Assembly (NCBI RefSeq): GCF_022829385.1
Contig: NZ_JAKSXX010000235.1
Location: forward strand, 1 to 64,000
Direction: 5' to 3'
From: Methylobacterium sp. J-070
GTDB lineage: Bacteria > Pseudomonadota > Alphaproteobacteria > Rhizobiales > Beijerinckiaceae
Length of the DNA: 64,000 nt
Below, in pieces: positions 25,646 to 34,640 of the stretch. A program made the translations under genes and the position numbers. The notes under the pieces were generated by a model. That model worked only from the letters and a program-made list of their open reading frames with translations. It had not been told where the DNA came from and did not search any database. The number at the start of each line of letters is the position of its first letter. Position 1 is the first letter of the stretch.

Positions 25646-26785
25646 TCACGGATGTAGGACCAGCTTCTGCGGGCGCCAATTCAGCAGTTCGCTGACGTAG
25701 ATTTCGTTCTCGGACGGGCAGGCGATCTCGTGGATCCAGCCGAACTGCTTGAGCTGTTTACCCGTCTCGCCGAGCACGCCCAGCACCTTGCCGTCGAGCG
25801 ACAGCTTGTAGATCCGCCCCGGGAAGGCGTCGGCGACGTAGAGGACCTGCTTCGGTCCGGGTGTGATGCACAAGGCCCAGGGCGCGCCCGGCGTGAACAG
25901 ATCGACCGTGGTGCGGTCCTTGGCCGGCTTGCCGCGGATGATGGCGCGCGCCTTGTCGTAGTCGAACGGCACGTCGATCTTGATGATCCGCTGGATGTGG
26001 CCACTGGTGTCCATCACCTGGATGCGGGCGTTGCCGCGATCGGCGATGTAGATGTTGTCGTTCGCGTCGGAGGCGATCGAGTGCAGGGTGCGGAACTGAC
26101 CCGGCTCGGTGCCGTAGCTGCCGTACGAGTCGACCCAGTTGCCGTCCTTGTCGATCTTGGCCACGCGTGAGTTGATGTAGCCGTCGCTGATGTAGGCGTT
26201 GCCAGCCTTGTCCCAGGCCACGTCGGTGACCTGCCGGAACTGGCCCTGCACCGGTGGCAGCGGCGGCATGGGATGCTTCCAGGGCTCGGCCGTCTCGTCG
26301 GCAGCCTCGGTCTTGCGGCCCCAGACCATGGCAACGCGGCCCTCGGGGTTGAACTTGACCACCATGTCCGAGCCCTTGTCCAGGACCCAGATGTTGTCCT
26401 CGCGGTCAACACGCACGACGTGGGCGAAGGACCACGCGTACAGGCCGTGGCCGATCTCCCGGGCGAAGGTGCCGTCCGGATTGAACTCCAGGAGCTGGGT
26501 GGCAGCGGCGCCATAGGCGGGCCCCTGCGTCGCCCCGCGCGACAGGATGAAGATGTGCCCCTTCGAGTTCAGGGCGACGCCGGCAACCTCCCCGAATTGG
26601 ATGTCCGGTGGCAGTTTCAGGAAGTCCGGGACTGAGTCGAACGGGATCTCGGGAACCTGCGTCGCGGGGGGCGAAGGTGACGCTGCTGAGGAAGCAGGGG
26701 CCTCGCCTGCTTTGATATCGTCGGCGCGCACGGCCGGCAGCGTCAGGGCGAGCACGCCCACAGCAACGCACAAGAAGCGGATCAT
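25646..26785 (-). CDS. Exported NHL-repeat beta-propeller protein
   Basis: This 379-residue protein starts at 26785 (GAGGAA 9 nt upstream). It has a Sec signal, MIRFLCVAVGVLALTLPAV, with cleavage after the ARA-like site at about residue 21. A Pro/Ala-rich linker precedes a six-bladed NHL propeller with repeated units such as GVALNSKGHIFILSRG, VRVDREDNIWVLDKGSDMV, VAWDKAGNAYISDGYIN and IASDANDNIYIADRGNARI. The fold resembles peptidyl-alpha-hydroxyglycine amidating lyase and SMP-30-like proteins. It is encoded 95 bp after a TAXI-type receptor (26881) on the same strand and may be co-transcribed. Ligand or substrate is unknown; a periplasmic lyase, lactonase or scaffold role is possible. Confidence 0.85.
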   Translation of the reverse strand: MIRFLCVAVGVLALTLPAVRADDIKAGEAPASSAASPSPPATQVPEIPFDSVPDFLKLPPDIQFGEVAGVALNSKGHIFILSRGATQGPAYGAAATQLLEFNPDGTFAREIGHGLYAWSFAHVVRVDREDNIWVLDKGSDMVVKFNPEGRVAMVWGRKTEAADETAEPWKHPMPPLPPVQGQFRQVTDVAWDKAGNAYISDGYINSRVAKIDKDGNWVDSYGSYGTEPGQFRTLHSIASDANDNIYIADRGNARIQVMDTSGHIQRIIKIDVPFDYDKARAIIRGKPAKDRTTVDLFTPGAPWALCITPGPKQVLYVADAFPGRIYKLSLDGKVLGVLGETGKQLKQFGWIHEIACPSENEIYVSELLNWRPQKLVLHP

Positions 26786-26880
26786 CTCAGGCTTCCTCAC
26801 GGACCAGCCGGTTCGATCGCCGAGCTTGGCCACGCCGGCTTAGCCCGAAAACCGACAGCTCGGAAGCCGGCGCTCGGTGA

Positions 26881-27843
26881 TCACTGCGGATCGGCCCCGA
26901 TCTCACGCAGATATGCGGCCGTCGCCGGATGCAGCCAAGCGGCCGGCACGTTCGAGACCAGGTTGCGCGGGTCGCTCTCTCGGCCCTGAGGATAGAGCCG
27001 GGCCAAGGTCTCTCGACCTCGGTCGATTGCCTGCACGAGCCGGGTGACACCGGCAGGGTCGAGGCCAGGTCGCGCCAGGATGAAACTCCAAGACCCGACG
27101 GTCTCGACGGGTGCATCCTGTCCGCGGAAGGAGCCAGCCGGGACGGTCAAGCGGCGCATCGAGGAGCGCAGTGCCAGGATCTTTGGGATCGCCTCGGGTG
27201 CAGGGCCGAAGAAGCGCGCGCCGCCAGGCGCATCCGCAAGGGTCTTGAAGCCGGGCCAGCCGAGGCTTGCGCCCCACAAAGCGGCTGCTCGGCCGTCGAG
27301 GACCTGTGTGGCGCCGTCGCCAGCGTCATCGAGGAGGATCGGCGTGATGTCGTGGTCCGGATCGATGCCGGAGCCTTGCAGCACGGTTCGCCCCATGATC
27401 GTGAAGCCTGAGCCGCGCGTGCCGAGAGCGACGGCACAGCCGCGTAGATCCTGCACGTTCTGGATCGGACTGAAGGCTGGGACCACGAACATGCCAGGCG
27501 AGGCGTCGATGGGGGCCACGACCGACAAGCCACTCCCGTCGGCCCGTCCAGCTGACAAAGCCTCGTAGGCATACTCACCCTGCACGAGGGCCAAGTCGAG
27601 CTTGCCCGCTTTCAGCAAGGTCAGGTTTTCCGTTGAGCCCTTCGTGATCCTCGGCTCGATCATCACACCTGAATCGGACTTACTGACTGCAGCGATGAGC
27701 GCTCGGCCGAAGGCGGGGAATGAACCACCGGGCGTTGCCGTCCCGAGCGTCAGATGCAGTTCTAACTCAGATAGTTGAGCCCGCGCGGGTACGGTCGCGG
27801 CGAGGGTGATGATACCGAGGAGCAGTCCACGTCGCTGTACCAT
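26881..27843 (-). CDS. TAXI-family solute receptor (TRAP-type)
   Basis: This 320-residue periplasmic receptor of the TRAP-TAXI family starts MVQRRGLLLG at 27843, with a purine-rich GGAGAG upstream. A short signal ends at PARAQ (about residue 23). The mature part shows the TAXI pattern: LTLGTATPGGSFPAFGRALI, ITKGSTENLTLLKAGKLDLA, VVPAFSPIQNVQDLRG, VALGTRGSG and DGRAAALWGASLGWPG. TAXI receptors normally work with a fused TRAP membrane protein, but none is encoded nearby, so it is an orphan receptor or pairs with a permease elsewhere. Its neighbour downstream is the NHL protein gene (25646). Confidence 0.87.
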   Translation of the reverse strand: MVQRRGLLLGIITLAATVPARAQLSELELHLTLGTATPGGSFPAFGRALIAAVSKSDSGVMIEPRITKGSTENLTLLKAGKLDLALVQGEYAYEALSAGRADGSGLSVVAPIDASPGMFVVPAFSPIQNVQDLRGCAVALGTRGSGFTIMGRTVLQGSGIDPDHDITPILLDDAGDGATQVLDGRAAALWGASLGWPGFKTLADAPGGARFFGPAPEAIPKILALRSSMRRLTVPAGSFRGQDAPVETVGSWSFILARPGLDPAGVTRLVQAIDRGRETLARLYPQGRESDPRNLVSNVPAAWLHPATAAYLREIGADPQ

Positions 27844-28442
27844 GCTGCTCTCCATCAACGTGCCAGTCACGACGCGTCCACCATTGCTTCAGGTGCCCGG
27901 CGAGTTTCAGACAGTCCATGGGAAGGGGGCGCTGACGGCGCAATCCCGTGCTGAGGCCTTCTGAGGTGGCGTCCGCTTTCGGGATCCTGCCAACTACGCC
28001 TGAACGGCTGGGACGGGCGCAAAGCCGAACGGCCGGTTTTGCGCGCGATGGCGATGCGGCGTGACGTAGTCTGGCCGAAAACGGAATGACCGCTTCTGAG
28101 AAGGCTGCCCGGAGAAGCGGACGTTCTTCTACCGACCCAATTGAGATGGTGGGTGAACGCGACCCCATAGCCACAAGCGGACGCTGTTGAGATCGAGGTG
28201 CCTCGACCCGCGCAGCGTGGCCGTTGCGGGCCGTTCACCGGCGCGCTATCATTCCGGTGTCGGAAAAGGCAGACTTGGTTTGGTAAGCCCAAGTCCTTTC
28301 GGTAACGAAAGCTCTGGTCTTTGGCCCCGTGCCGCAGATCCCCACGACGAACGAAGGACGCCTTGGCGCGTCCGGCTGTTCGTCCGTGCGGGTCTCAGGT
28401 TCGGGAAACGCTCCGGTCGAACATCGACCCTGGAGCCCGACC
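27844..28442. other. Gene-free stretch with degenerate low-coding sequence
   Basis: No convincing gene is seen on either strand. The segment around 28070-28095 (tctggccgaaa...gaccgctt) recurs in similar form at 31479-31505, so the gap probably holds remnants of a dispersed element. The promoter of the monooxygenase gene (28443) must lie toward the right end. Confidence 0.4.
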
Positions 28443-29969
28443 ATGCCCACATCAACGACGTTCTACGACACGATCATCACCGGCGCAGGTCCCGTCGGCC
28501 TGTTCCTCGCTTGTGAGCTGTCGCTGGCGGGATGCTCGGTGCTGGTCCTCGAACGGAAGGGTGATCCGTCCTCGCCGTTGAAACGCGCGCCGTTCGGGCT
28601 GCGTGGCCTTTCCGTCCCGGTAATCGAGAGTCTCGACCGACGTGGTCTGCTGGACGCGATCGAGGCCCACGCAGCCACCAGCGCCACACCGGGTACGGCG
28701 CATTTCATGAAGCAGACCCGCCGTCCCGGCGGCCACTTCGCTGGCATCCCGTTCTTCCATGACCGGATCGACACCGCACGCTGGCCCAATCGCCTGCCCG
28801 GAACAGTCGGCAGTGTCGCCGCGGAGATGGCGAGCATTGAAGCCATCCTGGCCGCGCGCGCGGAGGCGTCGGGCGTCACGGTTTTGCGGGGCGCGGGCGT
28901 TGAGGACTTCAACCGGACGGAGGAGTCCGTGGTCGTTCAGGCGGGAGGCCAAACGTTCCGGGCCAGTTGGCTCGTCGGCTGCGACGGCGCCCGCAGCGCG
29001 GTGCGCAAGGCGGCTGGCATCGCGTTCACCGGCACCGAGCCGGAGTTCACCGGCTACTCGGTCCAGGGCGAGCTGGCCGGCGCGGACGCACTCAAGCCCG
29101 GCCGCCACTACACCGCGCAGGGCATGTACCTGTACACGCCGCCCGGTACGGTCGCGATGGCCGATTTCGACGGCGGTGCCTTCCACCGCTCGGCACCGAT
29201 CACCCGCGAGCATGTCGAGGCGGTCCTGCGTAGGATCTCTGGCGCCGATGTCACGGTCACCCGACTCGATCTCGCGACCACCTGGACCGACCGCGCCCAT
29301 CAGGCGAGCGCGTATCGCAGCGGGCGCGTGCTGCTGGCCGGCGACGCTGCGCACATTCACTCGCCGCTGGGTGGCCAGGGCCTCAACCTCGGGCTCGGTG
29401 ATGCGATGAACCTGGGCTGGAAGCTCGCGGCCACGGTACGTGGCGATGAGCCGGCGGGCCTCCTCGACACCTATGAGCGTGAACGGCATCCGGTTGGTAC
29501 CCGTGTCCTCGACTGGTCGCGGGCTCAAGTCGCGCTGATGCGGCCGAGCCGAAGCTCCCGCGCCCTCGAAGCCATCATCCGCGACCTCATCGAGTTACCA
29601 GACGGCGCGACATACTTCGCCGAGCGGGTGTGGGGCGTCTCGCTCCGCTACGATGTCGGTGGCAGCCATCCTCTCGTGGGATGCAGCGTTCCCGATTTCA
29701 TGCTGATCGATGGAAGGAGGGTCGGCAGCCTCTTGCGAGACGGCAAGGGCTTGCTCCTGGACTTCGATCCTGACCAGTCGCTTCAGGCCCTCGCGAGCCG
29801 ACGGTCCGGGCGAATTAGCTATATCGCGGCGGACGCGCGGGATCGGCTAGGCTTGCAGGCCGTGCTCGTGCGGCCCGACGGGATCGTCGCTTGGGCTAGC
29901 GAGGCCGCGCCCGACGAGGCGGTCGTCGGCCGAGCTATGACGACATGGTTCGCGAAAGACCAGGGGTAG
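28443..29969 (+). CDS. FAD-dependent aromatic monooxygenase (class A flavoprotein)
   Basis: This is a 508-residue class A flavin monooxygenase of the phenol hydroxylase/PheA/TetX superfamily. The start at 28443 follows TGGAG by 7 nt; an earlier ATG at 28329 adds a poor N-terminus. The Rossmann motif IITGAGPVGLFLA lies at residues 9-21, VGCDGARSAVRKAAG is the second FAD/NAD motif, and GDAAHIHSPLGGQGLNLGLGD is the third. A thioredoxin-like C-terminal part (from about residue 390) ends in RPDGIVAWAS, common in the polyketide and aromatic hydroxylase group. It is monocistronic with unrelated neighbours. It probably hydroxylates an aromatic compound with NAD(P)H and oxygen; substrate unknown. Confidence 0.9.
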   Translation: MPTSTTFYDTIITGAGPVGLFLACELSLAGCSVLVLERKGDPSSPLKRAPFGLRGLSVPVIESLDRRGLLDAIEAHAATSATPGTAHFMKQTRRPGGHFAGIPFFHDRIDTARWPNRLPGTVGSVAAEMASIEAILAARAEASGVTVLRGAGVEDFNRTEESVVVQAGGQTFRASWLVGCDGARSAVRKAAGIAFTGTEPEFTGYSVQGELAGADALKPGRHYTAQGMYLYTPPGTVAMADFDGGAFHRSAPITREHVEAVLRRISGADVTVTRLDLATTWTDRAHQASAYRSGRVLLAGDAAHIHSPLGGQGLNLGLGDAMNLGWKLAATVRGDEPAGLLDTYERERHPVGTRVLDWSRAQVALMRPSRSSRALEAIIRDLIELPDGATYFAERVWGVSLRYDVGGSHPLVGCSVPDFMLIDGRRVGSLLRDGKGLLLDFDPDQSLQALASRRSGRISYIAADARDRLGLQAVLVRPDGIVAWASEAAPDEAVVGRAMTTWFAKDQG

Positions 29970-30235
29970 TCCCGTGGATCGGCGTTGAGGCGGAACCTTA
30001 ATCAAATTCGAGATAGTGCGTTGAACTCAATAGTGAACTGAGGATGGAGCGGGGTTCCGGCCGGCGCTGATTGGGGCCCCAACATCTCATCGGTTATGTG
30101 AGTGATATTAGAGCGATACTGCAGTTTTGACTGAGGGCCTGCTTCGAAGCCGAACCACAGCGGTACGATCTCGTCTGCGCAACCAGCCCGCTTTGATCCG
30201 GATGCTCGGTGTCGCCGCGAGACTGGAGGGCAGAA

Positions 30236-31204
30236 ATGAGGAGAAGGACGTTCTTGTGTTTGCCCGGCCTTAGGCTAGCTCTCGGATCGGACAATGTTCA
30301 CGCGGGCGAAAAGCTTTCCCATGTCGCGCTGATAACCGCCAGCACCGGCATGCTTACTGTGCGTGACTTCCTGAAGGCGCTCACCGAAAAAGGATGGATT
30401 GAGGGTCGGAATATCGATTTCCAGTACGGCTACGGCAACGATGATGCCGCGCAGCTCGACAAGGCCATCTCCGACGCGGTCGCGCGGAAGGTCGATGTGA
30501 TCGTGGCGTGGGGTACCCTCGCGCCTCTCGCGGCCAAGCGCGCGACGAGTGCGATCCCGATCGTCATGGCTGGCGCGGGCGACGCGGTGAGGAGTGGGCT
30601 GGTCGCAAATCTCTCCCGGCCGGGCGGCAACATCACCGGGTACAGCTTCGTCCCCCCTGCGATGAACGAGAAGCGGCTGCAGATAATCGTCGGCGTCAGG
30701 CCCGGCCTAAACCGAATCGCCGTTGTATACAACGACGCGAATCCTCATTCGGCCGAGGTGTCTGCCGACCTGAAATCGATCGCCGGGCGTTATGGGGCTA
30801 AGACCGAGCCTATGTCTATAAACAACCCCCGTGACGTCGAAGGCGTTTTTCGGCGCGCCGAGAACCGGGGTAGCGAGGCGCTGATGCTCGTCGAGGATCC
30901 GCTGACCAATAGCGTCCTGGATGCCGTCGCGAGTGGCGCGATCAGGAGCAAGCTCCCGTCGTTGGGGGAGCGGCGGGAATTCGCGGCAGCCGGCGGTTTG
31001 ATCTCGTATGGTCCCGATCTGAATGACAGTGCGGAAACGGTGGCGACCTACGTCGATTTGATCCTCCGGGGGAGGAAGCCGGCGGACCTGCCGGTCCAGC
31101 AGCCGACCAGGTTCAATCTGGTGGTCAATACGAAGACGGCGCGCTTGATGGACCTCGATCTCCCGGCCGAGCTGATCGCCCGGGCGGATGAGATCCTGGA
31201 TTAG
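30236..31204 (+). CDS. Orphan ABC transporter substrate-binding protein (ABC_sub_bind family)
   Basis: This is a 322-residue receptor with start MRRRTFLCLPG at 30236, placed by TGGAGGGC upstream. The N-terminus looks like a shortened, imperfect signal peptide (RRRTFLCLPGLRLALGSD). The fold is the periplasmic-binding-protein-like type common in Bradyrhizobium-group genomes: FLKALTEKGWIEGRNIDFQY, VDVIVAWGTLAPLAAKRAT, IPIVMAGAGDAVRSGLVANL and SRPGGNITGYSF. No permease or ATPase gene is adjacent. Such orphans are numerous in these genomes and may borrow other transporters. The ligand is unknown. Confidence 0.85.
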   Translation: MRRRTFLCLPGLRLALGSDNVHAGEKLSHVALITASTGMLTVRDFLKALTEKGWIEGRNIDFQYGYGNDDAAQLDKAISDAVARKVDVIVAWGTLAPLAAKRATSAIPIVMAGAGDAVRSGLVANLSRPGGNITGYSFVPPAMNEKRLQIIVGVRPGLNRIAVVYNDANPHSAEVSADLKSIAGRYGAKTEPMSINNPRDVEGVFRRAENRGSEALMLVEDPLTNSVLDAVASGAIRSKLPSLGERREFAAAGGLISYGPDLNDSAETVATYVDLILRGRKPADLPVQQPTRFNLVVNTKTARLMDLDLPAELIARADEILD

Positions 31205-31736
31205 TTTACGTCCTTCTTGCTCGATGCTCGCCGGGTCGCTCTCGCTCTTGAGGTGCCACCCCTCGCGGGCCCGTTCTCCCGGTCCGAGCGCATGGCCAAG
31301 TGGAACGAGACGTTGCGCATTGAGGAATGCATGGGCCGGGATGCCGTGTTCGCGGGCTGGTCGGCCTTGCCGTTCAGTGAAACGGTCCCGCCTCACTCAC
31401 GTGGCTTGTAGTCGGCGATCTGACGGTGCGCGGTCGCGACGAGGGTCGCCGCGTTCGGAGGCAAGGTAGCTGACCGAATCTGGCCGAAAGCTGCCTGACC
31501 GCTTTGGAGCGACGGGGAGCAAGAAGCAGACCTGTCCCTTAAGTTTCCACTTTGTCGCAGAGGCCGGTCCGCGACATGCTCGCAGGCGATCCTTCTGCCA
31601 TCTCACGAGCTCGAGTGTGGGCCTGCCAAGGCGCAGGAGCGCAGGCGTACCAAGTCTGTGTCTCGGCTCGCCAGTATGAGGCCCGCAATCCCCTTGCGAA
31701 GCTGCCGAACACCAAGCATCGATCCACGCCGGGCGC
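31205..31736. other. Gene-free stretch between the orphan receptor and the cyclase gene
   Basis: I see no supportable gene. A short open frame on the plus strand (31217-31411) has no homology I recognise. At 31479-31505 there is a sequence closely similar to the one near 28070. The left-running cyclase transcript ends here; no clear terminator stem was found. Confidence 0.35.
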
Positions 31737-32669
31737 CTACGTGTCCATCCGGATGGCGAAGAGGCGTAGGACGGCAGTAGTGCCGCGCACGGGCTGGACT
31801 GCCACGATACGTGCCTCGCCGGATGTCATATTCTCCACCACGGCCTCCGACACGAGGCAATCGCAGGCCACTGTGCGGGTCATCTGTTCCAGGCGGCGAG
31901 CCACGTTGACGGTCGTACCAACCGCGGTGAATTCGACGCGCTCCGCCCCGATGGCGCCGATGAAGACCGGACCGCGGTGCAGCCCGATACCAACCCGGAC
32001 TGGAGGCAGATCGACTCCTACTCGGTCTCGGTTCCAGGCCGCCATCGCGGATGCGAGATAGCAGGCCGCGGCGACCGCACGATCGGCATCGCCGGGTGCC
32101 GCGGCCGGTGCTCCGAACACGGCCATCACCTCGTCGCCAACGAATTTGTCGATGAGGCCGCCCGCCGCCTCGATCGCTCGTGCGGCGCGAGCCCGGAAGT
32201 CGGCGAGGAACGCGGCGACGTCGCCGGGCGCCAAGCCCTCGCAGAGGCGGGTGAAGCCACGGATGTCCGCGAAGAGCACCGTCGCCTCCTGCTCCCAGCC
32301 TACGCGCAGGGCGTGGGAGTCGGTCTCGGCGAGCAATTGGGCAATCGCTGGCGCGGTCAGGCGCGCGAGGTTGTTCCGGTGCCGCGTGGACTCCTGCTCG
32401 GCGCTGTGCAGGCGCTGCACCCGCAGCGAGAGCCAGGCTAGGGCGAGCCCGGCGAGGCCAAGGGTGACAGGCTCCGGCGCGGTCGCGGTCGCAAGCCCCA
32501 GGAGCAGTGGCATCGACGCTGCGGCGATGAGCGGGCGGCACCCCGCCGCTGGGGCGGCGAAGTGTCCGCGGACGCGCTGGGGCGCCGCCCCGTCCCAGCG
32601 CGTCCGCCAAAGAGAGTGAGCGGCGCCTGCCATCTCCGCGCAGGCCTCCAGAAGGGGCATCGCCGGCAT
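31737..32669 (-). CDS. Membrane-anchored class III adenylate/guanylate cyclase
   Basis: This 310-residue protein has two hydrophobic segments in its first 90 residues (PLIAAASMPLLLGLATAT and VTLGLAGLALAWLSL), then a C-terminal class III cyclase domain: VLFADIRGFTRLCEGLAPGD with a metal-binding Asp, GLIDKFVGDEVMAVFGAP with the second Asp, and VGIGLHRGPVFIGAIG. It makes cAMP (or cGMP) from the nucleoside triphosphate at the inner membrane. The start ATG at 32669 overlaps the TGA of a small upstream ORF as TGATG, indicating coupled translation; a TTG at 32675 is an alternative. The membrane part may sense an unknown signal. Confidence 0.88.
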   Translation of the reverse strand: MPAMPLLEACAEMAGAAHSLWRTRWDGAAPQRVRGHFAAPAAGCRPLIAAASMPLLLGLATATAPEPVTLGLAGLALAWLSLRVQRLHSAEQESTRHRNNLARLTAPAIAQLLAETDSHALRVGWEQEATVLFADIRGFTRLCEGLAPGDVAAFLADFRARAARAIEAAGGLIDKFVGDEVMAVFGAPAAAPGDADRAVAAACYLASAMAAWNRDRVGVDLPPVRVGIGLHRGPVFIGAIGAERVEFTAVGTTVNVARRLEQMTRTVACDCLVSEAVVENMTSGEARIVAVQPVRGTTAVLRLFAIRMDT

Positions 32670-32914
32670 CAGCAACCCGTGCAGACGCGGTTTATGATGC
32701 GCTTCGCCCTGATGTGCTCGCGCTCCAAGGCGGGAGAACGGGGATCCCGACTCGTCCGGGACGGAAGGGAGTGGGCGATCGCGGCAGGGCTCGGAACGTC
32801 GGGCTGCGCAAAGCGTGGGACCGGCTGCGACCGCGCGTCGACCGGGACGGCTAGGGACAAAAAAAGTGTTCCGATGATGGCGTCTACCGCGGCTCTCGCT
32901 CGATGGAGGATCAT
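32669..32914 (-). CDS. Small exported protein of unknown function, coupled to the cyclase gene
   Basis: This is an 81-residue ORF starting MILHRARAAV at 32914, with GGAG 9 nt upstream. The N-terminus DAIIGTLFLSLAVPVDARS looks like a signal peptide with a cleavage site near residue 29. The rest is short, charged and without recognisable domains; it ends RVCTGC with two Cys. Its TGA overlaps the cyclase ATG (TGATG), the typical arrangement of a leader or partner gene. I do not recognise a family. It could be a periplasmic partner of the cyclase or simply a coupling leader. Confidence 0.5.
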   Translation of the reverse strand: MILHRARAAVDAIIGTLFLSLAVPVDARSQPVPRFAQPDVPSPAAIAHSLPSRTSRDPRSPALEREHIRAKRIINRVCTGC

Positions 32915-33178
32915 GATATCGTGCTCCAGATGATGGGGATTCAGATGTATATTTGAGATGTTTCGCCGCAACTTCGGCATTTCAGTGAAATAGCTACAAC
33001 AGCAATAACGTACCATCGACCGAAATCACTGAAATCAAGACGAATTGCATCCGATGAGTATTTGGAGTTGATCTTGGATATGGGAAAGGCACCCGGTCTA
33101 GCGGGCCGGATGCCGTCATGCGCGTAAATGAGGCGGCCGTCTTTCCCACGGCTCTCCTCGGCCAAGCTCGGTGTTCTG

Positions 33179-34486
33179 TCAGGCGGCGCTGCGCACGTGG
33201 TCGCCTCCGCCGTATCGGGATATGAGCCGCAGGATCTCGGCATTCGCGTCGTACGTGGCGAACTCGGCGGCGAGGCGCTGCGCCTCCCGACGATGGCCGG
33301 GCGCGTCAAGCACGGTTCGCACCGCCTGCCGGATCGCCTCAGGCGTCGGGTCGTTCGTGGCGAGGTCGATCCCCGCCCCTGACCAGGCGATGCGGGCGTT
33401 CACGTCGGCCTTGTCCTCGGTGAGGCCGGCAGCGACGAGGGGAATCCCGAAGCTCAGGGCCTGATTGACGCTCCCGTAACCGCCATTGGTCACCATGGCG
33501 TCGATCCGGGGCAGCAGCCACTCGAAGGGTAGGTAGGGCGAGAGCCGCGCATTGGCCGGGATCGGGCCCGGGATGGCGTCGAGCCCCCGCCCGCCCGCCG
33601 TCACCACGGTCAGGATGTCGGGCTCACCGGCGAGGGCTGCCAGGGCCGGACCGACGAGCAAGCCGAAATCGTGGTTCGCGACCGTGCCCTGCGTGACGAG
33701 CACGACCTTGCGGGTGCCGTCGAGGTCGCCTACCCAGGGGGGAGGCGACGCCTGGCCGAGGACGATCGGAAGGGCCCCGATGAAGCGCACCGTCGGCGGC
33801 GGAGCGAAAGGATATTCGAAGCTCGGGACGGTGAGCTGCAGGTAGGTGTCGGCCAGCCGCACCACTGCGTCGAACAGCGGCCAGGGCGGAGCCGCTAAGC
33901 CGAGTTCCGCCAGCACGGCTACGAGGCTTAACCCGACCGGGCGGTCGACCGCCGCGTCGTAGGCCTCGGCGATCCGCGCGTAGGCCGTCTCCTGCTCCGG
34001 TGTCTCGGCTGGCGGAAGACCCAGGAAGACCGGCGCCCGGTCGGGGCGCGCGCAATGGAGGATCGAGGTGCCGCACAGGACGATGGCGGGCCGCTCCGCG
34101 CGCGGTCCGAGCAGCAGCGGCAGAGCGCCGAAGAACATGTCGTCGCCGATCACCACCGAGGCCGGAAAGGCCTGCAGCGCGTCTCGCAGGCCCCGGTGCT
34201 GGTCGGGGATCCGGTCGACGAACATGCGCTCCATGGCGACGCGCAACCAGTCCGGCCCGGGCGGGATCTGAGCCAGTTCGGGCACGACGGCGAGGATGTT
34301 GCGGCCGTCGAAATCGGCTGTTCCGGGAAGGGCCATGAAGCGCGCACCCGCCGCCGTGATGCGGTCGCGGAAGGCGGAGCCCGACAGGACCATGACCTCG
34401 TGGCCGTCGGCGGCCAGGATGCGGGCGATGGCCAGTAGGGGGTTGAGATGGCCCGTGGCGGGCGTCGAGCAGAGGAGGACCTTCAT
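33179..34486 (-). CDS. GT1-family glycosyltransferase (MGT/UGT type)
   Basis: This is a 435-residue GT-B-fold glycosyltransferase. AAAAGGACG precedes the ATG. The N-terminus KVLLCSTPATGHLNPLLAIA is the acceptor-domain start of macrolide- and sterol-type GT1 enzymes. The C-terminal donor motif shows SPYLPFEWLLPRIDAMVTNGGYGSVNQALSFGIPLVAAG (read in pieces), close to the UDP-sugar-binding signature. It lies 154 bp after the P450 gene and runs the same way, so it may glycosylate the P450's product. A second GT1 gene lies at 38710. The sugar and acceptor are unknown; it could serve synthesis, or self-protection by inactivating a toxic compound. Confidence 0.9.
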   Translation of the reverse strand: MKVLLCSTPATGHLNPLLAIARILAADGHEVMVLSGSAFRDRITAAGARFMALPGTADFDGRNILAVVPELAQIPPGPDWLRVAMERMFVDRIPDQHRGLRDALQAFPASVVIGDDMFFGALPLLLGPRAERPAIVLCGTSILHCARPDRAPVFLGLPPAETPEQETAYARIAEAYDAAVDRPVGLSLVAVLAELGLAAPPWPLFDAVVRLADTYLQLTVPSFEYPFAPPPTVRFIGALPIVLGQASPPPWVGDLDGTRKVVLVTQGTVANHDFGLLVGPALAALAGEPDILTVVTAGGRGLDAIPGPIPANARLSPYLPFEWLLPRIDAMVTNGGYGSVNQALSFGIPLVAAGLTEDKADVNARIAWSGAGIDLATNDPTPEAIRQAVRTVLDAPGHRREAQRLAAEFATYDANAEILRLISRYGGGDHVRSAA

Positions 34487-34640
34487 CGCACGTCCTTTTC
34501 AGGGAGGGAGCGTTAGCGGGGGAGGAAGGGGTGCCGCGCGATCGCCGCGGCGCCCGGTAGCGAGACTGGGGGCGGCCTGTTACGGCGCGGCTGCGGATCG
34601 CAGTCGAAACGGTTACGGCTGCAACCGACTCGAGAAGGCT

